Position numbers and translations under genes: made by a program. The notes beneath the pieces were generated by a model. The model worked only from the letters and a program-made list of their open reading frames with translations, did not search any database and was not told the DNA's origin. DNA of 64,000 nt from Diaporthe sp. PMI_573 (Eukaryota; Ascomycota; Sordariomycetes; Diaporthales; Diaporthaceae): NCBI GenBank assembly GCA_021399435.1, contig JAJTUP010000106.1, positions 122,492 through 186,491 of the forward strand, in the 5' to 3' direction. Positions 21,360-33,800 of this stretch are shown here, in pieces; position 1 is the stretch's first letter, and each line of letters begins with the position of its first letter.

Positions 21360-21899
21360 ATCATCCTTCACCCGAGGTTCGGCATCAGCTGGTTGGAGGC
21401 TACTTGGGTCACTGAGGAGCAATTGGCCTGGGTTCGCGATGCAAAGGCAGGCATAAAGGACTACTTCGCGCGGTGGTATTATGCGAGCCAGCAGAAGGAC
21501 AAGGAACAGTCCAAGTCCGCTCCTTTGTCAATGAAAATGGGTAAGGAGGATGACCACTACACCCAATGGATCAACAGCAGAACGAGAAAGATATTTGCAA
21601 CGGGCGGCAGTGTCAGCGAGCTGGACAAGTACGTCCGTCTCGAGCCACAAGATACGCAGGAGCCGATCCAATGGTGGGGAGACCACAAGCCTTCATTCCC
21701 GATATTAAGCAGGTTTGTCTTGGACGTCTTTGCCATTCCGGCGATGGCGACTGACTGCGAGAGACAGTTCAGCCTGGCCAAGCTGACGCTAACATCTCAA
21801 AGGCTCTCAATGGGCGCGGATACGCTGGAGCGAGTTCATTGCCTGAGAAACTGGGTCCGACACGGCGGGGTAAAGCTAGGCAGTTGGGAAGGTAATTGA
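21360..21899 (+). pseudogene. hAT transposase C-terminal fragment
   Basis: Begins directly at the right end of the preceding element with IILHPRFGISWLEATWVTEE, the segment that precedes the dimerisation domain in hAT proteins, and continues through RFVLDVFAIPAMATDCERQF to a stop at 21897-21899. The preceding element therefore abuts, and may have inserted into, this older one, but its upstream half is not found on the other side. Confidence 0.8.
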
Positions 21900-21968
21900 G
21901 ACTTGAGGTCGGTGAAATACCTTCACATAGTAGGTATATAGGTCGCCTATACAGTTCATTGAGAGGGG

Positions 21969-22055
21969 CCAATCAAATCAAACAAATCAACTTTGGATCG
22001 GAAGCCCATCAAACAAATCAACTTTTACCCCAAAGTTGATTTGATTGCTTTATGA
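21969..22055. repeat. hAT-like subterminal repeat cluster with a 12-bp hairpin
   Basis: Repeated CAAATCAACTTT and its inverse. CAAATCAACTTT (22014-22025) and AAAGTTGATTTG (22032-22043) form a perfect stem with a 6-base loop. Its place 70-150 bp after the hAT fragment suggests it is that element's 3' terminal region. Confidence 0.6.
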
Positions 22056-22615
22056 TGAGCGCTGACTCTCCCACCGAACGGAAGGACCCCCACGGCAACC
22101 GGGTTGTTCTCGTACGCTGTCCGGCTGAAGGACGAGCAGGCTGAGTTTTCCAGGAACAAACCGATGGTCTCCCACAACGGGAAAGGTCATCAGTCGTTCC
22201 TGGGACAGATCGGCTCATGACGATAAAGTATGACATCCAGATTGGCAAGCGTCGGCCCCACCGATCTCATTGAGTGACACCTCAACAAAAGCTCTCAACA
22301 AATTCGTCGATCGGGAATCTCCTATTTTGCCATTGTCACATGTCAATCCATCGTTGCAATTTACTATCACATCTACTATAGTAGTGGTTACGTTCGCTTT
22401 TTCGTCTCCGTTGGAATTTACACGCATCCTTGCATCAGAAGGCGGGGTTATATCAGTCTATGATAGTCCCCCAAGTCATTCAGTGGAAAGCACACGCCTA
22501 AAGCTCATTGACTTTGCTTCGCCGACGGGGCAACTCTTCGAGATTTCTCCTCCAGACCCCTCAAGAAACCCACACCGTCTCCAGCTACCCGGCGCGGTAT
22601 TGTCCACCACGCGGC
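22056..22615. promoter_or_regulatory. Upstream region of the alpha/beta hydrolase gene
   Basis: No gene readable. Presumed promoter from position only. Confidence 0.3.
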
Positions 22616-24272
22616 ATGGCATCAACATCCCTCTGGGACTACATTTTCATCAGGACAAGCATCTTCCTCTTGCATCTGATCGCGCCCCTGAGCACTCTGT
22701 ATTCGCTGGCTACAGCGCTCATCCGTTTTCCGGGTTTCATCCCCCGAATACTAGAGATATGGCTCACTCTTGAAGCGGCGTTCTTCCTCGTCTACATCCC
22801 TCTCAATCTCTACCTGCAACGAGCTGCGACTCATCCCACGACTCTCTCCTGCAACGATCGCCGGATTCTGTTTCGGCGCTGCCATGAGAACGTCCCAGAC
22901 CCGGAGCGGTATTTGAGGAAATGGTTCCAAAATGCGCCGGTGGCCGAGATCAAGCGTGAGAATGTAAAGGATTTCTTTCGGTGGGCGTTCTTGAATACAG
23001 CAGAGGCCGATCCCGCATACGACGCGGAGCTGGAAGAGTATGTCAGCGACATGGAGACGATGCTGGGGAAAAAGTTGGAGCCCGGCCGTGGCAACGCAAA
23101 GTGTCTGAGACTGACCCTCGACAAGGTCGAAATGTTGCATCGCAGTTTGACATGGTATATGGTGAGTGCCCACGAGAAGACACCTTCAATCTCGTCCCGT
23201 CGTACTACAAGCCGGGCTGGTCGTTTACTCACATATCTTATAGTGTGTTTTCATTGTCGACATGGTGACGTCCGGCTATTTGAGCTACCACTCCTTCAAC
23301 TTCTACCGCACTTCCCGCTTCGATGTCTTCCCCCTACGCCCCCTCGGTTGCTTCGGTGCTCATTACTCCCCTGCAAAACGGCTCACCTACTGGCACCGGC
23401 CACACGCCTCTGATACAAGGCTCCCCATTTTGTTCATCCACGGTATCGGTGTTGGGCTCTACCCTTACATAGATTTCCTATATGAGCTAAACGCCGGAGA
23501 CTGGGAGGATCCGTCGGATGAACAACTAGGCATCATCGCTGTGGAGATTATGTCTGTGAGCTCTAGGATAACAGGTCAGGCGATGTCGAAAGAGATGATA
23601 GGCGAGGAAATCTGTTGTATCGTGAAGGCACATGAATGGGAGAAGTTTGTGCTTGTATCGCATTCGTGGGTATTCCTTCCCCTTGCTGTGTGGCAAAAAT
23701 GATAACAGCAACTGTGAAGCTACGGAAGCGTAGTGGCTGCGCACCTCCTTCATACACCGGAGATCGCTCCGAAGATCGGACCGATGTTGTTTATTGACCC
23801 GGTAGCCTTTCTTCTACATCATCCTGACGTGGCGTATAATTTTGTAATGTCTTCTCTTTTCCCTGTTTTAATCTCAGCTAACTTCGTCTGGTAGATCTGC
23901 CGAAAGCCGACCACAGCCAATGAATACCTGCTCTCCTACTTTGGCTCCAAGGATATAGGCGTCGCGCATACCCTATTTCGGCGCTTTTTCTGGGCTGACA
24001 ATATCTTATGGAAGGAAGATATCCAGAATCGTCGCGTGGCCGTGTCCCTGGCCGGCAGCGACCTGATCGTTGATACAAAAGTAATCAGGGCGTATCTGAC
24101 AGGCGGAGATGACTGGTTTTTGGCGATTGAAAATTGGGAGAATGGACAATGGACGGGCGATGACTTGGATGTGTTGTGGTTTCCAGAGTTTCATCACGGA
24201 CAGGTATTTGATAAGAAGAGCACAAGAGCGCGTTTGGTGGATATTGTTAGAAGGTTCTGTATTGATGGGTAG
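22616..24272 (+). CDS. Alpha/beta hydrolase with N-terminal membrane segments
   Basis: Four exons: 22616-23161, 23244-23665, 23720-23843 and 23895-24272, giving 489 residues with all introns canonical (82, 54 and 51 bp). Two hydrophobic stretches near the N terminus (FLLHLIAPLSTLYSLATALI and LTLEAAFFLVYIPLNLYL) predict membrane anchoring. The fold begins with PILFIHGIGVGLYPY, which includes the HG oxyanion motif. The nucleophile Ser (about residue 323) lies in VSHSYGSVVAAH, created by splicing across the second intron. The likely catalytic His is in FHHGQVF near the C terminus. The product is probably a membrane-associated lipase or esterase-like enzyme; substrate unknown. It is one of few intact non-transposon genes here. 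The frame remains open 36 codons upstream of 22616, but the methionine chosen starts just before the first membrane segment. Confidence 0.85.
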
Positions 24273-24570
24273 CTTCTGTATTGGATATGCTCCGTATTCG
24301 GGGATGGCGTTGCGATCTCTTGGGGGGCTTCAGCCGCGCAGCAGGGTGACAAGGAAGCGATGGCTAAGCACCTCTCAGGGCTCCTTGATCAAGTGAAGTA
24401 GGGACTATTAAACTTGGGATTGTTATTATGGTCTCTTTCAATCGCGGAGAGTTCAGCGTTAGTCAGTGCGTCAAGTTAGTCATAGTGCTGGAAGATGTCC
24501 GAACTGTCTGCCCCGCCTCCCACCAGACAATGTCGCTCGTCTGCCCACTCCCCGCTCTTCCCACCCAAAA
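24273..24570. other. Intergenic, no gene recognised
   Basis: 3' flank of the hydrolase. Part of it can be read in the old hydrolase frame shifted by one, but without any motif. Confidence 0.4.
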
Positions 24571-25053
24571 ATGGCGACGCAGGAAGCAGTAACCGTGGAC
24601 CAGGTAAAGTACCGAAGTCTTCCCTCACTGCATCGTGTTCTGACAATATCCCTGTCTGCTATCGATATTCTTCAGACCCAGCAACCCGAGAAGATCGCGA
24701 TATATCTATGAACAAAGTCGCCTCTCTATTCTGTTGCGTATAACGAAGTCATCCGACGAACATGCTCCGCGCTCAGCATCCCATTTGATAGATTCCGTCT
24801 ACTTGCAATACAGAAGTGGACGAAGTCGACCGCGTTAGTCTTCGATATATTCCACGACGACTACGACTCGTCCACTACCCACCGTAAGGTGAACCTTCAT
24901 ATGTTTCTTGTGGACTACGGTCGTAGGCAGTCCTACATCAGGATTGCCAGCCCCGAATTCCGAGAGTTCGTCAGTGACTACGTCGCGAGGCAGCACAACT
25001 TTCCCGGCTGGGACCGTAGGCCAGAGTTGGAAATCGATCGTACAGATCGATTC
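24571..25053 (+). pseudogene. Unknown gene, 5' part, with a stop and truncated by transposon sequence
   Basis: ATG 24571 gives MATQEAVTVDQ, then a GTAAAG...TTCAG intron (24604-24675), then TQQPEKIAIYL, a TGA at 24709-24711, and a long coding-like stretch in the same frame (YNEVIRRTCSALSIPFDRF, ALVFDIFHDDYDSSTTH, LHMFLVDYGRRQSYIR, FREFVSDYVARQHNFPGW). The text ends where ATCGATCG repeats start. I do not recognise the family. The even composition and the spliceable intron argue for a real former gene. Confidence 0.5.
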
Positions 25054-25160
25054 CGAGCCCTGATCGATCGATTTATATCGATCGTCACCTTCAATCGATC
25101 GATATCGATCGATCACTAATTGAAATCGATCGATCGACGTCGATCGGCGATCAAATCGAT
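25031..25160. repeat. CGATCGAT-rich hAT subterminal region
   Basis: ATCGATCGAT or close variants occur at least eight times in 130 bp. A possible terminus CCGAGCCCTG lies at about 25045-25054 (complement CAGGGCTCGG). Repeats occur on both sides of it, so the exact element edge is unresolved. Confidence 0.7.
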
Positions 25161-26641
25161 CAATGCTGGTCTTCGTTGTTACTATCTACGGTGATCCTAC
25201 CCACCAATTGAAGAACTTGCCTCCAATTATCCCCTTCAAGGAGACTAAAAGGAAGAGTCGGCTGATAAATACCGGCTTTGCTCCAGGAACGAAGGCACTG
25301 AGCCATGGCCACAATATGCCGCCGTAGGCGGGACCTGAGTGGTGTTACCATCCTCCCGCAACTGCTGAAGTCTCTCTCCGTTTCTGCAGACGACGATGCG
25401 ATAGTAAGAAAGTCAACAGCCATATAAGACAGCCGAGGAAATCGCACAACGCCGACGTCCCTCCACCAACCAATTGGGTCAGCTTTGTATGCGATGTTGT
25501 CAACCGGTGGCTCTGACAGATACTGATTAAGCTCGGCCTGTGGTGGCATCGCCGCTGACTGCTGTTGTCGTTGGCCTTGTCGCTCTTGAGAGTCAGGAGT
25601 AGTCAATGACTGACTAAAAGCCAGTCGACGTTCAATATAGTCCAAGGCACTAGTAGTCCCAGCTGCTGAAGCGTCATTAGAATCTGCCCCATGAGCCTTG
25701 TTCTTGTACTTCTCTTCCCAGATGGCCGTTAAGCTTCTCTCATACGTCCTCTTCCATTCCGAGGTCTGACGAGACGGGAGTTGGTTCCAAAGCCGTTCTA
25801 GAGTTCGCCATTTCTTGCAGGGGTGGAATACAACTGCCGCTACATAGGCAGTAGAGGTCAGCTTGCCATAGTAGTCGTTCAGCTTCTTCCATCCGAGCTG
25901 GATGTAAACCTTCAAAAGCCTCCGGGTCTTTGCATCAATACCATCGAACAGTTGAACCTCTTCCGTGATCTGGTCGTCATTCTCTTCAATTATCACTCCT
26001 TGAACGGCCAGCTCGAGGTGGTCAAGGAGCATCTCCACCACTTGGAAGTACTCGTCGAACCCCCCTGAAGTTGAGCGTTCACCAGCAATACCCTCGCCCT
26101 GCAGTTGCCTTGAGGCGACCTTGAATGGTTGAAGGGTCTTCTGAACCGCACCAACAACCTTCCATTCCTCAAGGGAAAGTTTTTCTTTCAATATTGCTGG
26201 TTTGTCTTTTTCTTTGCCGCCTTGGCTAACCCATCGTTCCTCGATCATACAAAGCAACCTGTTTAAGGCTGCTCGTTTCAGCAGAGCGCGCGACGCCATT
26301 GCCTCGTCGGATTGCCAGCGAGTACAGACGTTTTGAACCCACGTAAGAACAGGTTCGGTAGGGGCGGTTTGCCGTTGAGCTTCATAAAAGTCCTCGAGAA
26401 GTTGACTGTTCGTTCGAAGAGCGATGCCAATATTGTGTAGCTTGCCAAACGGCCCAAACTTGCGGTACTTGTCCACTTCCTCGGCGTTAATAATCTCAGG
26501 GACTGGATACTGGTGCTGTCTCTCCTCGGGGACTATTTCGAGCTCGAAGACTTCATCCATGCTCGGCTCCCTGAAGTCGTCGTCCGTCGCCAGCTCATCA
26601 ATAGCCTCGGACAACTGTCGCTGCTCGTCTTCTTCAGTCAT
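25160..26641 (-). pseudogene. hAT transposase, 5'-truncated copy
   Basis: Open frame of 493 codons beginning with an acidic stretch, then the GKLHN block ([15 protein letters not shown]), a [14 protein letters not shown] block and the dimerisation core [20 protein letters not shown]. The zinc finger and both catalytic Asp motifs that should precede GKLHN are absent, and the sequence to the right does not supply them. It belongs to a distinct family from the 9.5-kb and 19-kb copies (for example SSSAETERD in place of MSAECER). Confidence 0.85.
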
Positions 26642-27521
26642 AAAATCCTGTCGAGAGGTCAGGGGAAGATGCTGGGCAAAGATTGCTTGAGGGCAGATCA
26701 GGATCTGAACATTCTGTGCTATGTTGCGATTGATACCTAACTACATTGTGATTCCAGTGCGTCTAGCCACCCATCTTATAACCTGACCTGCCAATCCCTC
26801 ATGGATCTCGATGCACGCTGGCCTGAGCGAGGCTCAGCCCTGACTTGGGCGCCGTATGGGCCTGAGCGGTGCTGCGGTGCCTTTCGCCGATACTACGGTG
26901 CCCCTCACCGGGCCTCCGACGGGCCCGAAGTGCTGCCTTCCAACATATAGTTTTTCCCACGCTCGACTATTGAGCTCTTAAGTGATGAAGTGCTTACGTA
27001 AAGCGTCAACTCCATCAACGTTGTGGTGATGTTGACGTTGATTGATTGATGGTCCACTCTGCCTGAGGCAATATTGAAAGCAGGGATGCAGGGCTTAGAT
27101 GATTAATTTGTGATAATAAATTTTAAGGTCGCTATAGCTCCAATCGTGAAGACGAACTTGAGCATTCTTTTTATATATAGATCATCGTCGTACGGTCAGA
27201 ATTGAGTGTGCAATCAATGAGTGTGTTCTCGTGGTGATGATGTGGCTCGTATTCGGCTTCGGGGTCGTTCGGCTTGGTAGTGACGTACTCTATCAGTCCC
27301 CTGCTGTTCCCTACTCTTGATTCCTCCTCGCCCGGGAAACTATCAATACAATTTGCTGGCCCGTGCGCCGGCCTAACACTTGGAATCCCTCCCCATTCTA
27401 TTAGTCATCGATTTTCCTGACTCAGCATCCTGCCCATCTCTTAATAACCTCATTCCAACCTTCTCCGGCGCCAGGCCTCAAAACCATCACAATAGCTAAC
27501 CACCCCCGGCCATGATGACGA
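26642..27521. other. No gene recognised
   Basis: Contains a locally repetitive GC-rich stretch (26820-26940) with GGGCCTGAGCGG-like units, then AT-rich DNA. Confidence 0.4.
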
Positions 27522-27992
27522 ATGACGACTCCCACAGTACGACCGCCATCTCTCCCACCGAATACCGCGAGCACGAATGCTCCAGCCTTCATGCGCACAC
27601 CGACAGTGATTTTGCGCCATCCAGGATACGGCATTGACAACATCCTCTTGACCCTGCCCGCCGTCGACGGGACGATGACGACGCCAGGCCTTCATCAACG
27701 GACAGTCTTGACTGCAGGTGCCATTATCGCCGACAACGCCTTCGACCGAGTCTACCTAACACGCGACCGAGCGGGGAGCGACCGGGTGGATACTACACTC
27801 CCTCTAGACGGCTTGCTCGAGCCCGGTGAATACTGGCTACAGTTGAACGGATATGAGCTATTTCGAGATGTGCAGGAAGACACCAGATCAATAATTTCCT
27901 CGATGCCTCCGCCTGCGCCTCCGCGACCCACCTCGACTTCTGCCACACAAACCTCATCCATCTTGCTATCTGACACATCCACAGGATATTGA
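27522..27992 (+). pseudogene. N-terminal fragment resembling fungal HNH-nuclease-domain proteins
   Basis: Residues about 25-115 (TVILRHPGYGIDNILLTLPA, TVLTAGAIIADNAF, LDGLLEPGEYWLQL) resemble, from memory, the leader that precedes the HNH domain in a large family of fungal hypothetical proteins. The HNH part is missing: after NGYELF the text becomes Pro/Ser-rich and stops at 27990-27992. Alternatively a short unrelated protein. Confidence 0.4.
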
Positions 27993-28925
27993 GCTACTCT
28001 CCTCGCCCTTGAGAAATGTCCGCCAGGAATGAGCAGCCACTGCTGCATGTTTACCCCAATCTCATCAACTGACACAATTACAGCTAATGAGGAGAAGTAT
28101 GGTCGCCATTTCGATCAAAATACATTAAGGCACTGCAGAAAAGCTTGCTTTGCCTTTTCCAATTCTCCATGACCATAGGATTCTATCCCGCGTTGCGCGT
28201 TATCCATTTTGTGATAGAAGATATGATTATAAAGTTATAGAATCGAGTATGAGAAGTGTGTATAATATATATTTGTCTTTTGTTACACATTTTGACGGCA
28301 CGGGAAACCTGGGCACGAGAGTTTCAAGACCTTCCTGTTCGAGTCAGCTTCATTGGTTAGGAGGAGACCGCCAACGCTTAGGATTTACCGTTTGGTTTGC
28401 TGACCTAAAACCTTTACTTTCTCTCCCACCTGTTCCAAAAGGCCTTGGCTCACCATTAAGGTAGGTAACCCAGCGGCCACAGGCTAGCCCTGTGCACCCC
28501 ACAGCCTGAGCGTTGTCATCTTTGACATTGCGCTAAAAAAGGGGTCGGGGGTCATTAGTCAACCACTAATGTGATGCACCCCGCAGCGCATATTAAATCA
28601 TAAATTTATAAAAGAATTCTTTCTGATCACCACAACTCTTCCAGATATCAACCTCCCTAGTCATCATGACGACCTTTAATGAAGCTGATAACATGACAGC
28701 TAGAGAGCCGGAGAAGGCGCCATCGGCTCCAGAAGACCAGCTGCAGTTCCGGCTGGACAGCGACTCATACACTGGACCTCCAACGACCATTCCTGACGCG
28801 GGACGCGGATCCGGATCTCAACACAGCACTCTTCCAACAATGTTCTGTATCAACTCTAACTTCATCATCTGACGAAGAAACCTTGACCACTTACTACAAT
28901 CGCGTTGGCTATCTACCCCCTCTTA
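27993..28925. other. AT-rich interval, no gene recognised
   Basis: Short frames only (for example plus 28666-28872). GTGCACCCCACAG and GATGCACCCCGCAG near 28.49 and 28.57 kb look like two degenerate copies of one motif, of unknown meaning. Confidence 0.35.
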
Positions 28926-30312
28926 GCGAAACAACTCTAGAAGTCATTCAACAGGTGTTAGCGGATCCTACCATGGGTGCTGGAGCAGGTCGACTCACAA
29001 CTCCGTCAGAACAGCAATCAGGACTCTGTTTCTCCTCGACGGCCTGGACGAAGTATCCCAGGACTGGAGTGGTGAAAGCGGTATGTCCCGCTTCCTCAAG
29101 GAGCTGTTAAATCAGCCGAACGTCATCATCACATCCCGCCCGCACGCAAGCCTTCCGCCCATTAGTCTCGACCTCGAGGTGGAGACGATCGGTTTCTACC
29201 CAGAGCAAGTGAAAGACTATATCAAGATGGCTTTCACCAACCGCGAGACAGGTGTCGTCGATCAAGTAAGGGTCAACGAGGTCCAGTCCGTCCTTCAGAA
29301 GCATTGGCTTGTCCAGAGTCTCGTGCGGATCCCCATTCAGTTGGATGCACTCTGCTTCACCTGGAAGGAAAAAGAAGCAGGCTCCAACTCCGGAACGAAG
29401 CTGGACACCATGACTGCTCTCTACCAAGCCATCGAGCATAGCTTGTGGAAGAAGGACATCAAGTTCCCGCGATTGGAGAAAAAGCCTGAGGATTATGTCC
29501 GTAACGCTGGTCGATCCGAGATTAAGCGGACCGTCGAGGCTGAGACTGCACTACTGGAATGTCTTGCTTTTACTGGACTGTCCAGCGATGTGATAGACTT
29601 CACGTCAGACCATCGGGACAATATATCGGAGCTGTTCAACCCCCTCAAGTCCAATTCGAAGTTATCCCTCGATGATACACTCACAAACCTCTCTTTTCTG
29701 CGAACGTCGGACCCCTCATCAGAACACCGCAACCGAAATTATCACTTTCTGCACCTGACCTTTCAGGAGTATTTTGCAGCGCGGTATTTTGTGCAGCAGT
29801 GGAAGGCTGGAAAACCTCTCGAATATCTGGAGCTGAATGAGCCGGAGAAGAGACAGATTCAAAGGATCGAACCTGCCGCTTTTCTTGCGAAGCACAAATA
29901 CACGGCACGCTACGATATTCTATGGCGATTCGTTGCCGGCCTCCTTGGCGCCGAGGGGGAGGCGGAGACGTTCTTCAGGATGATTGAGGAGCCGCGCGAC
30001 CTCTTGGGTCCTACGCATCAACGGCTGGTCATGCATTGCTTGAGCGAAGTCTCGACAGAAATGCTGTGTCGAAAGAGCCTGGAAGACACATTGTCACAGT
30101 GGCTGCTATTTGAGTGCATATTCACAAACGACTCACACCTAGCCAGGGAGATGGAATTTCCTGAGCGAGCCCTACACCCTGCCTTACAAAGGGAGTTCTC
30201 AGAAATAGTCGCCGCAGCCGGCCCCTCTGCATTCTGCCTCAACTGGGACGTCTGCCGACGCAGTTTCAGTAGAAGGGTTCCTGTCATCACTAAGGTCCTG
30301 CCAGATCGCTGA
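28926..30312 (+). pseudogene. NACHT-domain NLR fragment (Walker B onwards)
   Basis: Open frame from about 28926 to 30312. Walker B is TLFLLDGLDEVSQDW, followed by the sensor segment NVIITSRPH and the winged-helix segment HFLHLTFQEYFAARYFV, the standard NACHT order. The P-loop is not in this frame; a degenerate GAGAGRLT is seen in a neighbouring frame at about 28.98 kb, which suggests frameshift decay or chance. No ankyrin, WD40 or TPR repeats follow. Intact fungal NLRs are involved in non-self recognition and heterokaryon incompatibility. This copy lacks an effector domain and a P-loop, so it is probably dead. It differs from the NLR fragment at 7.7 kb. Confidence 0.75.
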
Positions 30313-30850
30313 CCTATCGTTTTCATGGTTTTGTACTTTTCGTACCTCGCTCAAACATGCAGCAGTTTCGGTAACCCCCTTTTCGGCACCCATCCCTCAC
30401 CTTCGACCACTTCCTCTCGTCCTCGTTGGCGCCTCAACCACGGTCTCTTCCCTGACTGAGGTGGGCGAAGACATATATATAGTTATCTAGCCGTGAATAG
30501 CTCTTTAGGCTATGCTGCGTATTGTGTTCCTTGTTAAAGACCCTGTGAACGAAAAGGATGTGTGAGATCGGTTGGGTAAATTCAGGATTTAAAGGTATAG
30601 GTCCTAAATTGAGCGTTGCATAATTTGAACTTAATTTTGGTATCCGAAAAAGCTGACAAGCACCACTTGAAAATTCATTTGTGTTCAAGAATGAATTTTG
30701 AGTCCACCGTCAGGGCTACGATGAATTAAGGAATTAAGACCTCCATCCTTCTTTCTCTATTGTCCATATTCCAACCGAAGCTTCACCGATCGGAGCCACT
30801 CGCACCCGCTGGCAATTAGCCATCAAGGGTCGAATGCTGCACTCCTCGGT
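30313..30850. other. Intergenic between NLR fragment and SNF2 gene
   Basis: Convergent 3' ends. AT-rich, no gene recognised. Confidence 0.4.
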
Positions 30851-33800
30851 CTAATCTCCATTGAAAAGCCGCTGTAGATCGAGCGTCGACAATCTGCCCA
30901 CATTCTTACTTTCCCCCTCATCAAGAGCAGCATCGACGAATTTCTGCTTCTGCTTTTGCAAATCGGCGATGCGGTCCTCGACAGTTCCTTTAACAAGGAG
31001 GCGATGGACTTTGACAGGCTTCTGCTGGCCTATCCGATAGGCGCGATCCACAGCTTGCATCTCAATGTATGGGTTCCAGAAAGGGTCCATGATAACAACG
31101 TGGTTTGCGGCTGTGAGATTTAGGCCCGCATTCCCTGCCTTCAGGGACACCAACATCACCTTCGTGCGGGAGTTGGGGTCCTGGAAATCCTGAGCAGCAG
31201 CGTCCCGATGGACACGTGACATGCCTCCATCATATCTACAATAACCGAGGCCAAGCTCATACTTGATGGGGATCTCAAGCAGGTCGAGCAAGAAGGTGAA
31301 CTGAGAGAAGACAATGGTCTTGTCCCCGCTCTCTCGGACGTCTTTCAGAATCTTGCAGCACTCCGATACCTTGGCAGATGGCATCCAGTTCTTCTTCAGG
31401 TATTTCATATACCGCTTGTACTCAGATTTGTTCTTCCTGGCCTCGGTTCGCAAGCTCTTGAGCATATGAGGTTTGATTTCCTCCTCCTTCTTTTTGCCCT
31501 TGCCCTTGCTCTTGCCCTTGGATTTGCGCTTGGGCTTGTTCGCCCTGCGGTGAGTCTTCGGCGCGGTGTTAACACTCTGGCCGAGGGGCAAATCGTCGTC
31601 ATCGTCGCTGTCCTTAGCAGGCTCCTCTTCGTCGTCATTATCAACGATGAAGCCCTTCAGATTGCCATTACGATCGACATCATCGGAGTCATCCCAGTCA
31701 TCATCGGAATCGGTCTCAGATTCAGAAGAGTCATCTTCCGTGGAGCTTACTTCCGCGGCAGTCTCAATGTCATCCTCATTCACAGCTATCGGCTCAGGCA
31801 TGTGAACTACCTTGAATGATGTCAGGTTGATAACCTTCTTCAGGCCGACAGCTCCACGGCACTCCGGGCATTTGAAGGTACTACCTTCCTCGCCAGCTCG
31901 GATGTTGTTGTCAAGGGCCCTCTCGGCAAGGGTGGTGAAGCACTCGGCACATGTATTATGTCCACATGGTAGAACGATGGTCGGATCAATGACCGCGTCG
32001 AGACAAATGGGACACTTGAACCCTTCCTCGTTTTGCGCTTTGAGGCGGGCAACAACATCAGGGGCCAGGGTCTTGGCTAGGGCGTTCATGTCTTGCTCAG
32101 TAACCTCGTTGTTGCCGACATATTCCACGTCGAGATTCAGGTGTGGATGGCAGCAAGCTTGGCGAAGACGGAGGAGCAAGACAAGGATGTTGCTGTAGTT
32201 CTTTCCGACGGTACCCGCACGGAGGTATTTGTTGAACGTGATCCTTGACTTGTTTTCCAAATCAGTGTAGAACTGTCGCTCATCCTCGGAAAATTCAACG
32301 TGAGCGACAGCCTCGGTTTTCGGGGGCAATGTCAGTAGCGGCTTCCCATCAAGCGTGGAAGACTTCATCCGTCGGAGCATGATAGCCTTTAGTAAGACGC
32401 GAAGGGCATCCATGGCTTTCGTCTTGGCGTACTCTCCGGCAGAACGACCTCGGCCCGTCCGAGGGGTTAGACTCCCAAAGGTCTTGTTGAATTCCTTCTG
32501 CTCATGGTAGGGCTTGATCTTCAGGAACTTGATTAAAGAAAACAATTCGTGGATACCGTTCATCATTGGTGTGCCCGTCAGACACCAACGGTAGGTGCCT
32601 CTCAAGGAGCACGAACCCCTTGCCTGGAGAGTCTTGTCGTTCTTGATGCACTGAGCTTCGTCCAGAATGACTCGGTAGAATTTGCTGTTCGGGTGTAGGA
32701 GCGGGCAACTCTTGGCCAGCTCTGCGTCACGGTCCGGTCTGGCCCCAGGATGGTGGGCCACCCACTTGTCAAACCGCTTCTGCTCAGCGCCTACCTTTCC
32801 GTACGACGTCAAGACTACGTCGTAGGCACGAATGTCTTCGTATTTCATAGACTTGTTGTGCAGGAGCAGGACGCTGAGACGGTGCTGAGGCTTGAGCTTC
32901 TATGGGCATTTGTCAGCACATATCAAAGGCAAGTTTGTTAGAGAGTATTGCCTTCTTGATCTCCATTTTCCACTGCTTCAGTAGCGCGATAGGCCCCACG
33001 ATGAGGTTCGTCTTGTTCCTACTGTCAGATGAAGGACGGCTCACCATCAGAGCAAGTGCAGATATCGTCTTTCCCAGGCCCATCTGTTACCGTATTAGCA
33101 AGTCCGGTGCTTATCGTGTAGAAGAGTCATGCTTGAGCCCTGACCCCAAGCCTGATGGTGGTAACCTGAGGCAGAGATGAAGGTGCTTGGGGGAGGGTGG
33201 GGCGGGGTTGGATAAGAGACCTACATCATCAGCCAGGATGCCACCCTGGTTCTTGCCCTTCTCGCTATCCATCATCCATTGGAGGGACAGCTGTTGATGT
33301 GCATACAGAGCATATCTGAGTTGCTCCGGGGTACCGATGCGATCTTCCTTGGGAATGTCCTCATCGGGCCGGATGTTGGCGAGGAGGTCCTTGATTTGCT
33401 CAGCTGTCTCTGTGGGTTCATGGTGTGGATCTTCGTAGTCCGACAGGAGGTTCGCACCCGGAGGCTTACGGAAAGAGTCGAAGCTGTTCTTGACCCACTC
33501 GGTTATATTACTGAAGGAATTGCCTTCGCTGGGAAAGTTTGACAAGGCAGCTAGATAGGGGTTGGTATTAGCACTCCAGGTTTGCAAGCGAGCGTAGGCG
33601 CCTGGATTTAGGGTTCCTGGTCGGTTACCCAGTGACGCCATGGGGGAAACGTCACCAGTGTAACCTGCGAACCGGTTATCAGAATTGAAAACAGGCAGAA
33701 CAACAGTATTGGCTGTGAGTCCATATCCACTAGAAGGAAGGTAGCGTTCTTGATGGGAAAGAGAGGCCTCTCGGTAGCTGCAAAGTTCGGTACAATAATT

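Noticed and set aside
28883..29110. Possible P-loop GAGAGRLT of the NLR
   Set aside because: It lies in a different frame from Walker B, lacks the Lys of GKT/S, and cannot be joined by a plausible intron. Treated as decay or chance.
31405..31819. Open frames inside the SNF2 gene (79 and 117 codons)
   Set aside because: Shadows of the Asp/Ser and Lys-rich low-complexity coding region.
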